Source: a virus. Taken from it: a stretch of 64,000 nucleotides of DNA. Positions 1 to 8,216 of the stretch are shown here, in pieces. The stretch lies in IMG/VR virus record IMGVR_UViG_3300031251_000003, positions 1 to 64,000 of that record. The stretch is one strand, 5' to 3'. The stretch's first letter is position 1. Each line of letters starts with the position of its first letter. Under the pieces are notes generated by a model. It was not told the DNA's origin. It was given only the letters and a program-made list of their open reading frames with translations, and made no database searches. The position numbers were made by a program, and so were the translations under genes.

Positions 1-1
1 C

Positions 2-325
2 TCCCCCTTCTTACCTCCTAAGGGTGAAGCTGAAGAGGACAAGTTCACGGCTCTAACTGAACGTATCGAACGACTTGAGATCGATCTCTCTAAAGCTGAA
101 GAGATTATCAATAAGTTGCTCGAAAATGAGTTCAGGGTAATTCAGGGTGGTGGAACAGGTAACCTAGACGATGATTATAACGAACGCTATTTAGCTTGGT
201 GCGAGAGAGAAGGATATAAACCAGGAAAAGGATTGGTTGTTCATCCTAAAGATCAAGAAGCGTATGATTATGAAGAGATTGTGTATGATTATGATGATAA
301 TATTACTTATGATCTATTATCATGA
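2..325 (+). CDS. Partial hypothetical protein with N-terminal coiled coil (5' end outside window)
   Basis: The reading frame is open from the first bases of the window to the stop at 325, so the gene starts upstream; an internal TTG at 116 is not needed as a start. The visible part begins with a charged heptad-like helix (ERIERLEIDL then KAEEIINKLLENE), then a Tyr/Asp-rich acidic tail. The stop overlaps the next ATG in an ATGA junction, implying translational coupling. I do not recognise a family. Confidence 0.7.
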   Translation, partial: SPFLPPKGEAEEDKFTALTERIERLEIDLSKAEEIINKLLENEFRVIQGGGTGNLDDDYNERYLAWCEREGYKPGKGLVVHPKDQEAYDYEEIVYDYDDNITYDLLS

Positions 326-549
326 TCGAGCGCGGTAGAGCTAGTAAAGGGCGTCGTAAGAACGAACAAAGTCACCCCGCATGGGCTGGCGACGATGATA
401 TTTGGGAGTATCTAGAATTTCTCGAAGACACCATTATTGCCCAGGATGAACGTCTAGAGCGTCTTGAAGAAGATCTATATGCGGCTTTTGATAGGATAAA
501 CCGAAAACCTGTAACCTACGAGGATAAGGATGATCAACGAAGAAATTAG
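322..549 (+). CDS. Small acidic coiled-coil protein
   Basis: 75 residues. Basic N-terminus, a DDDIWEYLEFLEDT stretch, then a heptad-patterned helix (AQDERLERLEEDLYAAFDRI) typical of a short coiled coil. Starts in an ATGA overlap with the upstream gene and ends inside the start of thyX, so the three are probably one translational unit. No family recognised. Confidence 0.65.
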   Translation: MIERGRASKGRRKNEQSHPAWAGDDDIWEYLEFLEDTIIAQDERLERLEEDLYAAFDRINRKPVTYEDKDDQRRN

Positions 550-1210
550 AGTATTAGACCATGGTTTTATACGGTTAGATGGATTGATGGCCGATGATCT
601 CAGTGTAGTGAATTCGGCCCGTGTGTCGTTTGGTTCAAGGCATACAGAGATTGAAGAGGGTGACGAGAAACTTATTCAGTTTCTACTTCGGGAACGGCAC
701 GGAACCCCCGTAGAACACAATGCGTTCAGGTTCCACGTCAAGGCTCCTATCTTCGTGTTTCGTGAATGGCAGCGCCATAGGATTTCGAGCTACAACGAAC
801 TGAGCGGTCGTTACAAGGTCTTCGAGAACCCGGATTTCTATATTCCCAAGGAGTTCCGTACTCAAGTGGGTAAGCCGGGTCAGTATACGTTCGAGAAGTG
901 GCAGGGGAATACGCAGATGGCTCAGACTGTCTTTCTACGTCATTGTCAGGACGCCTACGACCTTTATAAGTGGGCAGTGGATTCAGGGATGGCCAAAGAA
1001 CAGGCACGTCTTGTACTGCCTCTGAACCTCTACAGTGAGATGTATTGGACAACGAACTTGCGATCAATCATGAACTTCCTGAGTCTTCGTAACGATAAGA
1101 ATGCTCAGTGGGAGATTCGTGAATATGCTAGAATAGTTGAAGAGATCGTAACCGAGCATATGCCTCTAACAATGGAGGCATTCCAGTTAGGAGGTAGAGT
1201 TGCTCCGTAA
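530..1210 (+). CDS. thyX: FAD-dependent thymidylate synthase (ThyX)
   Basis: 226 residues, normal length for ThyX. It methylates dUMP to dTMP using methylene-tetrahydrofolate, FAD and NADPH, acting in the host cytoplasm to supply thymidylate for phage DNA synthesis. The signature RHRxxSxxxxSxR is intact at residues 82-94 (RHRISSYNELSGR), with the preceding FREWQRHR segment. ATG at 530 overlaps the upstream gene. Thymidine kinase follows about 360 bases downstream, so the phage has both the de novo and the salvage route to dTMP. Confidence 0.96.
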   Translation: MINEEIRVLDHGFIRLDGLMADDLSVVNSARVSFGSRHTEIEEGDEKLIQFLLRERHGTPVEHNAFRFHVKAPIFVFREWQRHRISSYNELSGRYKVFENPDFYIPKEFRTQVGKPGQYTFEKWQGNTQMAQTVFLRHCQDAYDLYKWAVDSGMAKEQARLVLPLNLYSEMYWTTNLRSIMNFLSLRNDKNAQWEIREYARIVEEIVTEHMPLTMEAFQLGGRVAP

Positions 1211-1472
1211 ACCTCCTGTAGGGATCCGTCTTGCTGAAGATGAACTAGTGTATTTCGACGCCCCTACTAACTTTTCAAGTACACAGAGAAACAATAGTTA
1301 TGTTTCGGGATATCGGGATGGTAAAGGTAATATCGTAAAGGATCCAGAAGGTTATATTCGAAACGGGTGGAGTATTTATGATTATCTTTTGGGTTTTGAA
1401 GATGGTCAGGGAGATCGACTCAATATTAGACCAGATCCACCCCGAATCACTGGTAATAAAAGAAGTATATAG
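1200..1472 (+). CDS. GYxxG / DGxGD small-protein family, member 1
   Basis: 90 residues. TTG start at 1200, supported by a strong AGGAGGT Shine-Dalgarno just upstream inside the thyX 3' end. It has the two half-motifs of the family: SGYRDGKGN in the middle and LGFEDGQGDR near the C-terminus. At least twelve paralogues occur in this window. Function unknown; the paired Gly-Tyr/Trp-Gly pattern recalls ribosome modulation factor, but only distantly. Confidence 0.75.
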   Translation: MLRKPPVGIRLAEDELVYFDAPTNFSSTQRNNSYVSGYRDGKGNIVKDPEGYIRNGWSIYDYLLGFEDGQGDRLNIRPDPPRITGNKRSI

Positions 1473-1486
1473 ATGGGAGGTAAAAA

Positions 1487-1582
1487 TTGATTCTTAGACT
1501 TTTAGTATTGTGGTATAGGCTTAACTATTGGTGGTTACGCCAACGCCAACAGGCAAAATTTAACTGGACGCAACGTGGGTAA
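1487..1582 (+). CDS. 31-residue basic aromatic micro-protein
   Basis: TTG start at 1487 preceded by GGGAGGT at the right distance; stop at 1582 overlaps the thymidine kinase start by 8 bases, the same gene packing as its neighbours. The peptide is Leu/Trp/Tyr-rich at the N-terminus (MILRLLVLWYRLNYWW) and Arg/Gln-rich afterwards, so it may associate with membrane. It could instead be a coupling leader for tdk. No homologue recognised. Confidence 0.45.
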   Translation: MILRLLVLWYRLNYWWLRQRQQAKFNWTQRG

Positions 1583-2144
1583 GTTAACTGTTATCTGTGG
1601 CCCTATGTATTCGGGTAAGTCAGAAGAGCTTATGCGTCTGTTACGTCGATCCGAAATTGGTGGTAAATCCACCATTTTGTTACGTCCAGACTTCGATGAT
1701 CGATATGACAAGGAGAAACTTGTCTCTCATGCTGGTGCTGTCTATCGTTCTTTCTCGGTTGCGCCGATAGCTCCCAAGATCTGGGCCAATGGTCAGTTCT
1801 TTGATGTTGTGGGGATCGATGAAGTTCAATTCTTCAATAGAACAGATGATGGTACGACTGTCGAAGAGGTAATAGGTTGGCTCGTTGATAGAGGAAAGGA
1901 TGTAATTGTTTCTGGATTAGATATGACCTATCGCCGTGAACCATTCGGTTGTGTCCCTAATCTTATGGCTATGGCCGATACGGTGATCAAGCTCGATGCT
2001 GTATGCCATAAGTGTGGTGGAACTGCTACACTAACTCAGAGGCTCATCGATGACCAACCTGCACCGTTCACCGGGCCAACTGTGCAGGTTGGCGGTTTAG
2101 ATACCTACGAGGCTCGTTGTAAAGAGTGTTGGGAGAAAGGATGA
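1575..2144 (+). CDS. tdk: Type II thymidine kinase
   Basis: 189 residues. Phosphorylates thymidine to dTMP with ATP in the cytoplasm. Walker A GPMYSGKS is at residues 9-16, the Mg-binding/Walker B strand IDEVQFF is near residue 81-87, and the structural zinc ligands C144, C147, C182 and C185 are all present. Start GTG at 1575. Together with ThyX it raises the dTTP supply during infection. The family is very well defined and nothing looks broken. Confidence 0.96.
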   Translation: MGKLTVICGPMYSGKSEELMRLLRRSEIGGKSTILLRPDFDDRYDKEKLVSHAGAVYRSFSVAPIAPKIWANGQFFDVVGIDEVQFFNRTDDGTTVEEVIGWLVDRGKDVIVSGLDMTYRREPFGCVPNLMAMADTVIKLDAVCHKCGGTATLTQRLIDDQPAPFTGPTVQVGGLDTYEARCKECWEKG

Positions 2145-2380
2145 AATCAGAGAGTCTAAGAGTAAAAGTAGTTAGCAATCCAGCTATTGAAAAACGGCTA
2201 GATTGGATTACCAATATAATGCTTAATCTAGATGGTGATGATCTTGATTACTTCATCGGTTATTGGGATGGATTCGCCGGAAAGAGTAAAGATACCGATT
2301 GGAACAACATGGCCCCATATGAAATGGGTTATTTAGATGGGAAGGGAGATCGTGAAAACTACAAAGGTTTGGTTCCCTAG
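2141..2380 (+). CDS. GYxxG / DGxGD small-protein family, member 2
   Basis: 79 residues from the ATG at 2141, which overlaps the thymidine kinase stop; an in-frame TTG at 2126 is less likely because GGGAGAAAGG precedes the ATG. Half-motif one is IGYWDGFAGK, half-motif two is MGYLDGKGDREN. The end of the gene is nearly identical in DNA to the end of member 12 at 45539, so duplication is fairly recent or the sequence is constrained. Confidence 0.75.
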   Translation: MKSESLRVKVVSNPAIEKRLDWITNIMLNLDGDDLDYFIGYWDGFAGKSKDTDWNNMAPYEMGYLDGKGDRENYKGLVP

Positions 2381-2385
2381 CCCTT

Positions 2386-2394
2386 AATAGATGA
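2386..2394 (+). promoter_or_regulatory. AATAGATGA boundary motif
   Basis: Exact 9-mer between genes, directly before the ATG at 2396, with no Shine-Dalgarno. Same arrangement as at 46623 and, on the minus strand, 41077. Candidate phage-specific promoter element with a leaderless message; see findings. Confidence 0.4.
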
Positions 2395-2395
2395 A

Positions 2396-2587
2396 ATGAC
2401 GACACGGTTGCCATATCCATTGTGTAATATCAACCCCGCAACGGAGAAGCCATACCGCACCCATAAGTGGGTAGTATCGCCAGGAACAGACTATGTGGTT
2501 AAGAAATCTCCAACTGGCCCAATCACCTATTACCGCATTCGATGTTCTAGATGCGGAGTTAACGATCCTAATCCACCCCTACACTAA
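2396..2587 (+). CDS. Small putative zinc-binding protein
   Basis: 63 residues, ATG at 2396 immediately after an AATAGATGA motif. C-terminal RCSRCGV gives a CxxC pair; an upstream Cys (LCNINP) and His (THKWVV) could complete a zinc site. Stop overlaps the next ATG by one base (TAATG). Function unknown; the next two genes also look like zinc ribbons. Confidence 0.6.
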   Translation: MTTRLPYPLCNINPATEKPYRTHKWVVSPGTDYVVKKSPTGPITYYRIRCSRCGVNDPNPPLH

Positions 2588-2766
2588 TGCCAGCAGCAGA
2601 AGCACCAGAATGTAATTGTTGTATTGAGAAGCGGCTCAAGGGTGGCCTAGAACCTCTACAGATGATGACCTTGCCGGACAAAACTACTAAGCGCGACTTA
2701 GAGGTTTTTGTTTGTCCTGCCTGTGATGCTCCCGTTTTGGAACTGTTAAACAGGAGGCAAGGTTAA
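2587..2766 (+). CDS. 59-residue zinc-ribbon protein
   Basis: ATG at 2587 overlaps the preceding TAA, and its own TAA overlaps the next ATG at 2766. Cysteines are arranged as CNCC near residues 9-12 and CPAC near residues 43-46, the usual knuckle spacing of a small zinc ribbon. The codon-to-codon junctions at both ends support it. Role unknown, possibly nucleic-acid or protein binding. Confidence 0.65.
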   Translation: MPAAEAPECNCCIEKRLKGGLEPLQMMTLPDKTTKRDLEVFVCPACDAPVLELLNRRQG

Positions 2767-3107
2767 TGAGTAGAAGTACCGGTACTTTCCCGAGTTACAC
2801 CAGGATAGATCTAGATCCTGAACACTGGCCCGCCGACTATTGGGGATCGAGCCTAGTCTGTCAAGCTTGTGAGACTCGTTGGCCCTCACACGATCTATTT
2901 AAGAGATCTCCGTGTTGCGATATCGGAACACAGTTAGACGAGAACAATGCTCCTGATATGAGATGGCCTGATGCAATCAAGGCTCATTTGACTAGATCGT
3001 TTGAACAGTTCTACGAACAATACAACGAGGGGACTACAGACCAAGAGCTTTCTGTTTCAGACTTTGACTTTGAGATAACAGAGATCAAGGAGCCAGTAGC
3101 GCACTAA
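2766..3107 (+). CDS. Hypothetical zinc-binding protein with acidic C-terminus
   Basis: 113 residues. CQAC and SPCCD give a plausible zinc site in the first half; the C-terminal half is an acidic helical stretch (SFEQFYEQYN). Last gene of the nucleotide-metabolism run before a boundary motif and the peptidase/tail genes. No family recognised. Confidence 0.65.
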   Translation: MSRSTGTFPSYTRIDLDPEHWPADYWGSSLVCQACETRWPSHDLFKRSPCCDIGTQLDENNAPDMRWPDAIKAHLTRSFEQFYEQYNEGTTDQELSVSDFDFEITEIKEPVAH

Positions 3108-3129
3108 ACTCTCAATTTCCTATCTCCTA

Positions 3130-3138
3130 AATAGATGA
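3130..3138 (+). promoter_or_regulatory. AATAGATGA boundary motif upstream of tail/peptidase run
   Basis: Exact 9-mer in the 56-base gap before the gene at 3164, about 25 bases upstream of its ATG and upstream of a strong GGAGG Shine-Dalgarno. Its position at the head of a structural-gene run is what a middle or late promoter element would show. Confidence 0.4.
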
Positions 3139-3163
3139 GAAGATCTTTTCAAGGAGGTAAGAA

Positions 3164-4087
3164 ATGCCAGAGTCCATCGGCCCACATTTGCTTGGTAGAA
3201 TACCAAGCCCACCTGACGAGCGCGATTTCCGCGCTGAACATTTCGTAGGATTAGGTCAAGAGCAAACGGGTATAGATCCTGTTGCACTGGCCAAAACTGC
3301 AATGTCAGAGCTAGCTCTGACAAATTCTGTTTCTTATTCCAGATGGGCATCGACTAAGTATAAGGATGTAACATCAACGCACTGGTGGAAGGCTCTTGCG
3401 GCTCTTTCGCAGATTGCTTATCCTGCACCAAATCCTACCCCCACTCCTAGTCCTACGCCAAACCCTAGTCCAGCCCCCAGCGGCACGGATGTAGTTTGGT
3501 CAGATAAGGGCCAATTGGATCAGGGGCAATTCGGTACCTGTACCGGAAATGGCTGGGCACAATGGGGTAATACAGATCCTATTAATGATACCTTCACTGA
3601 AGGAATAGGGCAGCCCGCCACTAAGGGTGGCCCTTATGCTAGAGCAATCTATTATGAAGCTACAGTAATCGATGGTAAGCCGGATGATCCTGACGCGCCT
3701 GGTGGGGGACAGCAGGGCGCTACAGTGAGATCAGCAGCAAAGGCTATGCAGGCTCGTAATCGTCTCAGTTCTTATGCTAAGGCATCGGATATTGCCACCA
3801 TCAAGCAGTGGTTGCAGACCAAGGGGAGTGTTGTAGTCGGTACTAACTGGACAAAGGATATGTTCACCCCAGATAGCAAGGGGTATATTGCTCCCACAGG
3901 AGCAGTCGAAGGTGGACATTGTTACCTTTTGCTTGGAGATCTAGAGTCAGAAGGTGCATTCTATTTCCAGAATTCGTGGGGTAATGGATGGGGTTTGAAT
4001 GGCTACTTCAAGATGAAGTATGCAGATTTCGAGTCTCTTTTAAACAATGGTGGAGAGGCTTGGGTAGCGGTCGAGCTACCTATCTAA
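3164..4087 (+). CDS. Papain-family (C1-like) cysteine peptidase
   Basis: 307 residues. Catalytic residues are visible in family order: oxyanion Gln120, nucleophile Cys126 (QFGTCTGNGW, the papain Q-x5-C spacing), His252 (EGGHCYLL) and Asn270 (QNSWGNGWG). A Pro/Thr/Ser linker at about residues 87-106 separates an N-terminal helical segment from the catalytic domain. Strong Shine-Dalgarno AAGGAGG. It lies first in a run of tail genes, so it may be virion-associated and process a virion protein or a host surface target; a lysis role is possible. No signal peptide seen. Confidence 0.85.
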   Translation: MPESIGPHLLGRIPSPPDERDFRAEHFVGLGQEQTGIDPVALAKTAMSELALTNSVSYSRWASTKYKDVTSTHWWKALAALSQIAYPAPNPTPTPSPTPNPSPAPSGTDVVWSDKGQLDQGQFGTCTGNGWAQWGNTDPINDTFTEGIGQPATKGGPYARAIYYEATVIDGKPDDPDAPGGGQQGATVRSAAKAMQARNRLSSYAKASDIATIKQWLQTKGSVVVGTNWTKDMFTPDSKGYIAPTGAVEGGHCYLLLGDLESEGAFYFQNSWGNGWGLNGYFKMKYADFESLLNNGGEAWVAVELPI

Positions 4088-4104
4088 TTTCAAAAGGTGA
4101 ATAA

Positions 4105-4557
4105 ATGACAAACGGCAGTGAAGGATTAAGACGTGGAAGTCCAGTTAGTTTCTGGGGAACGATGTCGGGTGCAAACCCGCCAGTTCCTGTGGTAGAAGCA
4201 GTAGTGGCAGGAGCGGCATCTAGAGCAGTTCAGACAGGAAGAGGAACCAATATGTTCAGCTTCTTTATTAACTCAAGTGGTGCATCGACGTTCCAGTTGC
4301 AGGCGGCTCATGTGGGTCAGTTTACCACGCAGGGAGTTCTACCAGATCCAGACGATCAGACCTTTGCTTGGTATGATCTTTGGTATCTTGGTAATAGCGG
4401 TCTAGGTAACTCTACTCCCATTACTTTGACATTTACAGTCGCTGGAACTTTCGCCAGCATTGTACCTGATTTTGAAGTTGATTGGGTCAGACTAAAGAGA
4501 ACTGATGGTGGAACTTCCGTAAACGTCATTGCAGGCTTTGAAGCTTGGGGCGACTAA
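4105..4557 (+). CDS. Putative virion/tail-associated protein
   Basis: 150 residues, beta-rich with Gly/Ser/Thr-rich composition (for example NPPVPVVEAVVAG and SVNVIAGFEAWGD), lacking catalytic motifs. It sits between the cysteine peptidase and a clear tail fibre gene with short gaps and GGTG-type ribosome sites. Assignment as a structural appendage protein rests on context and composition only. Confidence 0.6.
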   Translation: MTNGSEGLRRGSPVSFWGTMSGANPPVPVVEAVVAGAASRAVQTGRGTNMFSFFINSSGASTFQLQAAHVGQFTTQGVLPDPDDQTFAWYDLWYLGNSGLGNSTPITLTFTVAGTFASIVPDFEVDWVRLKRTDGGTSVNVIAGFEAWGD

Positions 4558-4572
4558 TTTAGGGTGGTCTAA

Positions 4573-5340
4573 ATGGCAAGTACTTATCCCACCACATTAG
4601 ATTCTCTAAGCACGGCTCACGTCGATAATGTATCAGAAGTCGTTCACGCCGCAAGCGTGAACGACTTAGCTGATGCTGTGAATAAGATTGAAGCAGAATT
4701 GGGCACACTACCTAAAGGTAACTTTGCGACAGTCAAAGCTAAGTTACTTCAGCTTTATTATGGAAATGTAACTACTACTCAACGAAACGCTATTGCTTCA
4801 GGTCAGGCACCTAACGGCGTCTTGGTCTTCAATACAGATACGAATCAGTTTGAGTGGAACCAAGGTAACGATGGTGCTCGCAACTGGTTAGCTCTCGTGC
4901 CCACGATTGACCTAAGCCCCTATGCTCCATTGGCATCCCCGGCATTAACGGGTAACCCGACCGCTTCTACTCAGACGGCCGGTAACTCGACCACACGATT
5001 AGCTACAACAGCATTTGTGCAGGGAGAGAAGGTCACGGTCATCAATAACCAGACGGCTTCTTACACCGCTGTCCTCGGTGATGCGTTCAAGCTTGTTGAA
5101 ATGAACGTGGCGAGTGCGAATAACTTCACCGTACCACCTAATTCCAGTGTAGCTTTCGCTATAGGTACTAGTGTTTCTATTGGCCAGCTTGGAGCCGGTC
5201 AAACAACTATCGTAGCTGGTGGTGGAGTTACACTCAGATCCTACAACTCAAACCTAAAGCTAGCAGGCCAGTATGCCGTTGCTTCTATCATGAAGAGAGC
5301 AACGGATGAATGGTGGGTTGCTGGAAACCTTGTTCCATAA
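4573..5340 (+). CDS. Tail fibre protein
   Basis: 255 residues. The centre contains SPALTGNPTAST followed by TRLATTAFVQ, the hallmark repeat of phage tail fibres. The N-terminal half is helical (NDLADAVNKIEAELG) and the C-terminal third is a beta-rich domain ending DEWWVAGNLVP, likely the distal trimer tip. Stop overlaps the next ATG (TAATG). Confidence 0.82.
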   Translation: MASTYPTTLDSLSTAHVDNVSEVVHAASVNDLADAVNKIEAELGTLPKGNFATVKAKLLQLYYGNVTTTQRNAIASGQAPNGVLVFNTDTNQFEWNQGNDGARNWLALVPTIDLSPYAPLASPALTGNPTASTQTAGNSTTRLATTAFVQGEKVTVINNQTASYTAVLGDAFKLVEMNVASANNFTVPPNSSVAFAIGTSVSIGQLGAGQTTIVAGGGVTLRSYNSNLKLAGQYAVASIMKRATDEWWVAGNLVP

Positions 5341-6110
5341 TGTTACCTATTGGATTCTTCGCCACAACTGATCACATTCCTCCTTCGGGATCTCTCACTC
5401 CTACAGGGACTGCTTCGGCTACGATTACAATGGTCGCTACGGTGACGGATAACGACAAGGTAGCAGGAGTCCAGTTCAAGATTGATGGATCAAACTTTGG
5501 TGCAGAGGTAACTTCTTTCCCATTTCAGAGTTCTAGCTATGACACACACCTTCTCACGAATGCATCACACACATTTGCGGCTGTTGTCCGGGATCGTGTA
5601 GGAAATACTGTGACTCTAAGTAACTCTGTCACAATAGCTAACACTACTCCCGCCGCAGGAGATCTAACTTTTGATGAATATTTAGTCTCTGACGGTGGCG
5701 GTGGGTATGTTGGTGGCCGAACGATTGGCCCAGCCTTTAGTGATAGGTATACTAATGATTTCATTTGGGCATCTCACGGTGACAAGAATCCTAGAAACCT
5801 GCCCACTAATCCAGATCCAACACATTATCAAATGTCAGTTCAAATGGGCGTAAATTCTTCTGGTCGTATTGAAGGTGGTACAGCGGGGAATGTAATCCAC
5901 GTCATGATGACCGTAGATGGTACAGAGTACGACTCCTGGGCTAACGGCAGCGTGTTCACTCCGTCTCTCGACGGCCCTGTAGTGAACGTTGCTGGTGGGA
6001 ATGCTATTGATTTTTACAAATGGGAAACTATCCCTGGAACAAATACGAGCTTTACAGCGGGAGTTATCGCTCACTATACATTCTCAATCAAAGCGGGATA
6101 TCTTTCGTAG
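5340..6110 (+). CDS. Tail appendage protein with Ig-like domain
   Basis: 256 residues from the ATG at 5340, which overlaps the upstream stop; earlier in-frame starts lie inside the fibre gene. Residues about 15-100 resemble a bacterial Ig-like fold of the kind found in surface and tail proteins (TVTDNDKVAGVQFKIDG then VRDRVGNTVTLSNSVTI). The remainder is a Gly-rich beta domain. Likely a host-surface-binding or structural decoration of the tail. Confidence 0.7.
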   Translation: MLPIGFFATTDHIPPSGSLTPTGTASATITMVATVTDNDKVAGVQFKIDGSNFGAEVTSFPFQSSSYDTHLLTNASHTFAAVVRDRVGNTVTLSNSVTIANTTPAAGDLTFDEYLVSDGGGGYVGGRTIGPAFSDRYTNDFIWASHGDKNPRNLPTNPDPTHYQMSVQMGVNSSGRIEGGTAGNVIHVMMTVDGTEYDSWANGSVFTPSLDGPVVNVAGGNAIDFYKWETIPGTNTSFTAGVIAHYTFSIKAGYLS

Positions 6111-6118
6111 GAGAAATT

Positions 6119-6682
6119 ATGTGGACTCTAACAGCACAACTCGTTTCTGGTACTTACGTGGTTCAGGCCACCGATCAAATTTGGTGGACTTCTGGCGTCG
6201 ATAATTCGGCTCAGAACTACGTTGTGGTTAACAGTTACCAGGATAAGACCTTGGTGTATGATTCTGATGGTACGACACTCCAAACTGGATCACCTGTACA
6301 TAATACAAAATATCTATCATCTTCTACAGTGAGCCTAGACGGTGGAGGATCCGTAGCCCTTTCGACTTTAACTAATTCCAATGTAAGTTTCAAGTTCACA
6401 TTCGATACCAGTGACTTGGGTGGAGCGAGTGTTGCAACCTCTGGGGCGAAGTTCTACGCCTATGACGGTACAACAGACGTAAACCCCATGGCCGGGATCA
6501 ACTTCCAGGCTGCTATACCGGGTCAGTCTACTTGGGTAGCAGCAAACGGACTCAATGCTGCTTTGAATCTTGATCCTCAGAGCGCAGCCACGACTCATAA
6601 CTTCTATATAGCTACAAGCTCTAGCCCAACCAGTACAGGTGTGAAGTCAGGTAAGTTGAAGTTCTCATTAGCATATGTCTAA
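6119..6682 (+). CDS. Putative tail appendage protein
   Basis: 187 residues from the ATG at 6119, preceded by TAGGAGAAATT; upstream in-frame codons are inside the previous gene. Ser/Thr/Gly-rich, beta-predicted, no cysteine and no catalytic motif. Contains a SLDGGGSVALSTLTNSN segment typical of virion beta-sandwich proteins. Overlaps the following gene by 8 bases. Function assigned from neighbours only. Confidence 0.6.
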   Translation: MWTLTAQLVSGTYVVQATDQIWWTSGVDNSAQNYVVVNSYQDKTLVYDSDGTTLQTGSPVHNTKYLSSSTVSLDGGGSVALSTLTNSNVSFKFTFDTSDLGGASVATSGAKFYAYDGTTDVNPMAGINFQAAIPGQSTWVAANGLNAALNLDPQSAATTHNFYIATSSSPTSTGVKSGKLKFSLAYV

Positions 6683-7136
6683 GACAGTCGTTTGGGCCGC
6701 TACGTTGAGTAGCGGAGAAGAGGCAGTAGAAGAGATAGGGGAGTGGACGGTTCGACCAAATGAGAGATCTCCTTGGGTTAGATTGACTCAGTTTACTGCT
6801 CAAGAAGGATTGCATCTCGTTTCACTGAGAGTTAAGGTAGGGAATCGGATTGTTAATATGCCGTCCTTGAAGCCAGATAAGTTCCCTTATCTTAAGGATA
6901 TCAAACCTCTTTTCTATTCTCTGAATTACTATTTAGAGGTCGATGAGGTATTTGGTGCCAATAAAGAGAGCCATTACGTAGATCTGGTATCTCATTACCA
7001 GGACTTTGTTGTACATTTTATCCAGAATACCAACACTGAGGAAGAAGGCTGGATAGTCATAACGGATACGGCAGAGCCACCGTTGGCACCTTCACCCCTC
7101 AACCCTCAAAAAAATGGGCAAACAATACCCGAATAG
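6675..7136 (+). CDS. Hypothetical protein within tail gene run
   Basis: 153 residues, ATG at 6675. Mixed alpha/beta composition with several aromatic clusters (YSLNYYLEVDEVF) and a Pro-rich C-terminus (PPLAPSPLNP). Less repetitive than its neighbours, so it may be an accessory or chaperone-type protein rather than a fibre. Followed by an AATAGATGA motif that probably separates transcription units. Confidence 0.55.
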   Translation: MSKTVVWAATLSSGEEAVEEIGEWTVRPNERSPWVRLTQFTAQEGLHLVSLRVKVGNRIVNMPSLKPDKFPYLKDIKPLFYSLNYYLEVDEVFGANKESHYVDLVSHYQDFVVHFIQNTNTEEEGWIVITDTAEPPLAPSPLNPQKNGQTIPE

Positions 7137-7140
7137 ATGA
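7132..7140 (+). promoter_or_regulatory. AATAGATGA boundary motif
   Basis: Exact 9-mer overlapping the stop of the preceding gene and 53 bases upstream of the ATG at 7194. A local inverted pair TAGAT...ATCTA flanks a 10-base gap just after it, so this copy could also be an operator. Confidence 0.35.
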
Positions 7141-7193
7141 GGATAATTATCTACCCTTCCTGCCCAGGAAGAAAGAGAGAGTGAAAATAAATA

Positions 7194-7595
7194 ATGGCAA
7201 ATCAAGAACAGAGTTTTTATAGAGGCCGTTTGGCTAGTGATGGAGACGGGAATCTTCTGGCAGATGAAGGTGAGTACCAGGGTTATCCTGTAGCCTACCA
7301 TGAAGGTAATTTTGTCTTCGTACAACCAGGCGAGCTTTCTCACAATCAGCGCCACCACAAGAATTACGTACAGCCGAACCCGACAGTAGATACAAGTATG
7401 ACTGACGATGCTTCGTTAGTTAACGCTGATGAAAGTACCAATGCACATCACTTCGGTATCCAGTCCGATGATCTGCATTATGAGGAAGGAGCAACAGATT
7501 CACAGGGACGGGTCACTAATACTCGTATTCAGAATATACCTGATGCAATTGCTCCACGAGCTACAGGGCACACTGATGCCTACGTAGGAGACTAA
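7194..7595 (+). CDS. Hypothetical virion-region protein
   Basis: 133 residues, hydrophilic, with His/Asp/Asn-rich stretches (SHNQRHHKNY, NADESTNAHHFG). Two short repeats of DxDGNLLADEGEY-like turns near the N-terminus. First gene after a boundary motif and in line with tail genes downstream. No family recognised. Confidence 0.55.
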   Translation: MANQEQSFYRGRLASDGDGNLLADEGEYQGYPVAYHEGNFVFVQPGELSHNQRHHKNYVQPNPTVDTSMTDDASLVNADESTNAHHFGIQSDDLHYEEGATDSQGRVTNTRIQNIPDAIAPRATGHTDAYVGD

Positions 7596-7596
7596 C

Positions 7597-8214
7597 ATGA
7601 ATAACGCTATGGCATTCAGCCCACGACTAATTGTTCCCAATAGCCCTATTGTACCTTGTCCGGCTATTGAAGAAATCTTTCCTGATTTTGTAGATCAGGG
7701 CGCAAAGAGACTCAAGGAGTATTTTGGTGCATTGATCAACCAGCCTCTCCGCGAGCGCATTGGTGTTTTGATGTCGGGTTCTTTAGCTAACTCGCTCAGT
7801 AAGGCTATCGCAGATCTTCCGTTTGGAGCTACTGCATTCGGTCTTACCAATACGACCCTTTACTTCGGTTTGTGGGCGGCAACACTGGATGATACTCTTG
7901 CCGGTAATACTGGTTCCGAGAGCGCTTATACCAGCTATGCTCGATTGGCTCTAACGAATAATACTACAATCTTTGCTACTGGTTCAGGTACCACCACGTA
8001 CACCAAGACATTCCCATCGGATGCAACAAAGTCTTGGGCAACGAGTACAGGTACAGGAACGAACAACACTATCACCTTCCTTGGTATCCTTAACGGAAAT
8101 GCAGGTACTTCAGCAGACAAGGGTTACGCTTGGTGTTCGGTTACTTCGACTACGATCAACAACGGTGATACTCCGCAGCTTGCACAGAACGCCGTTACAC
8201 TCGTTCAGGATTAG
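7597..8214 (+). CDS. Putative tail/virion structural protein
   Basis: 205 residues. Hydrophobic/helical N-terminal part followed by a Ser/Thr/Asn-rich region (YTSYARLALTNNTTIF, GTGTNNTITFLG) typical of phage virion surface proteins. ATG at 7597 is two bases after the upstream stop. Structural role inferred from composition and position. Confidence 0.6.
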   Translation: MNNAMAFSPRLIVPNSPIVPCPAIEEIFPDFVDQGAKRLKEYFGALINQPLRERIGVLMSGSLANSLSKAIADLPFGATAFGLTNTTLYFGLWAATLDDTLAGNTGSESAYTSYARLALTNNTTIFATGSGTTTYTKTFPSDATKSWATSTGTGTNNTITFLGILNGNAGTSADKGYAWCSVTSTTINNGDTPQLAQNAVTLVQD

Positions 8215-8216
8215 TC

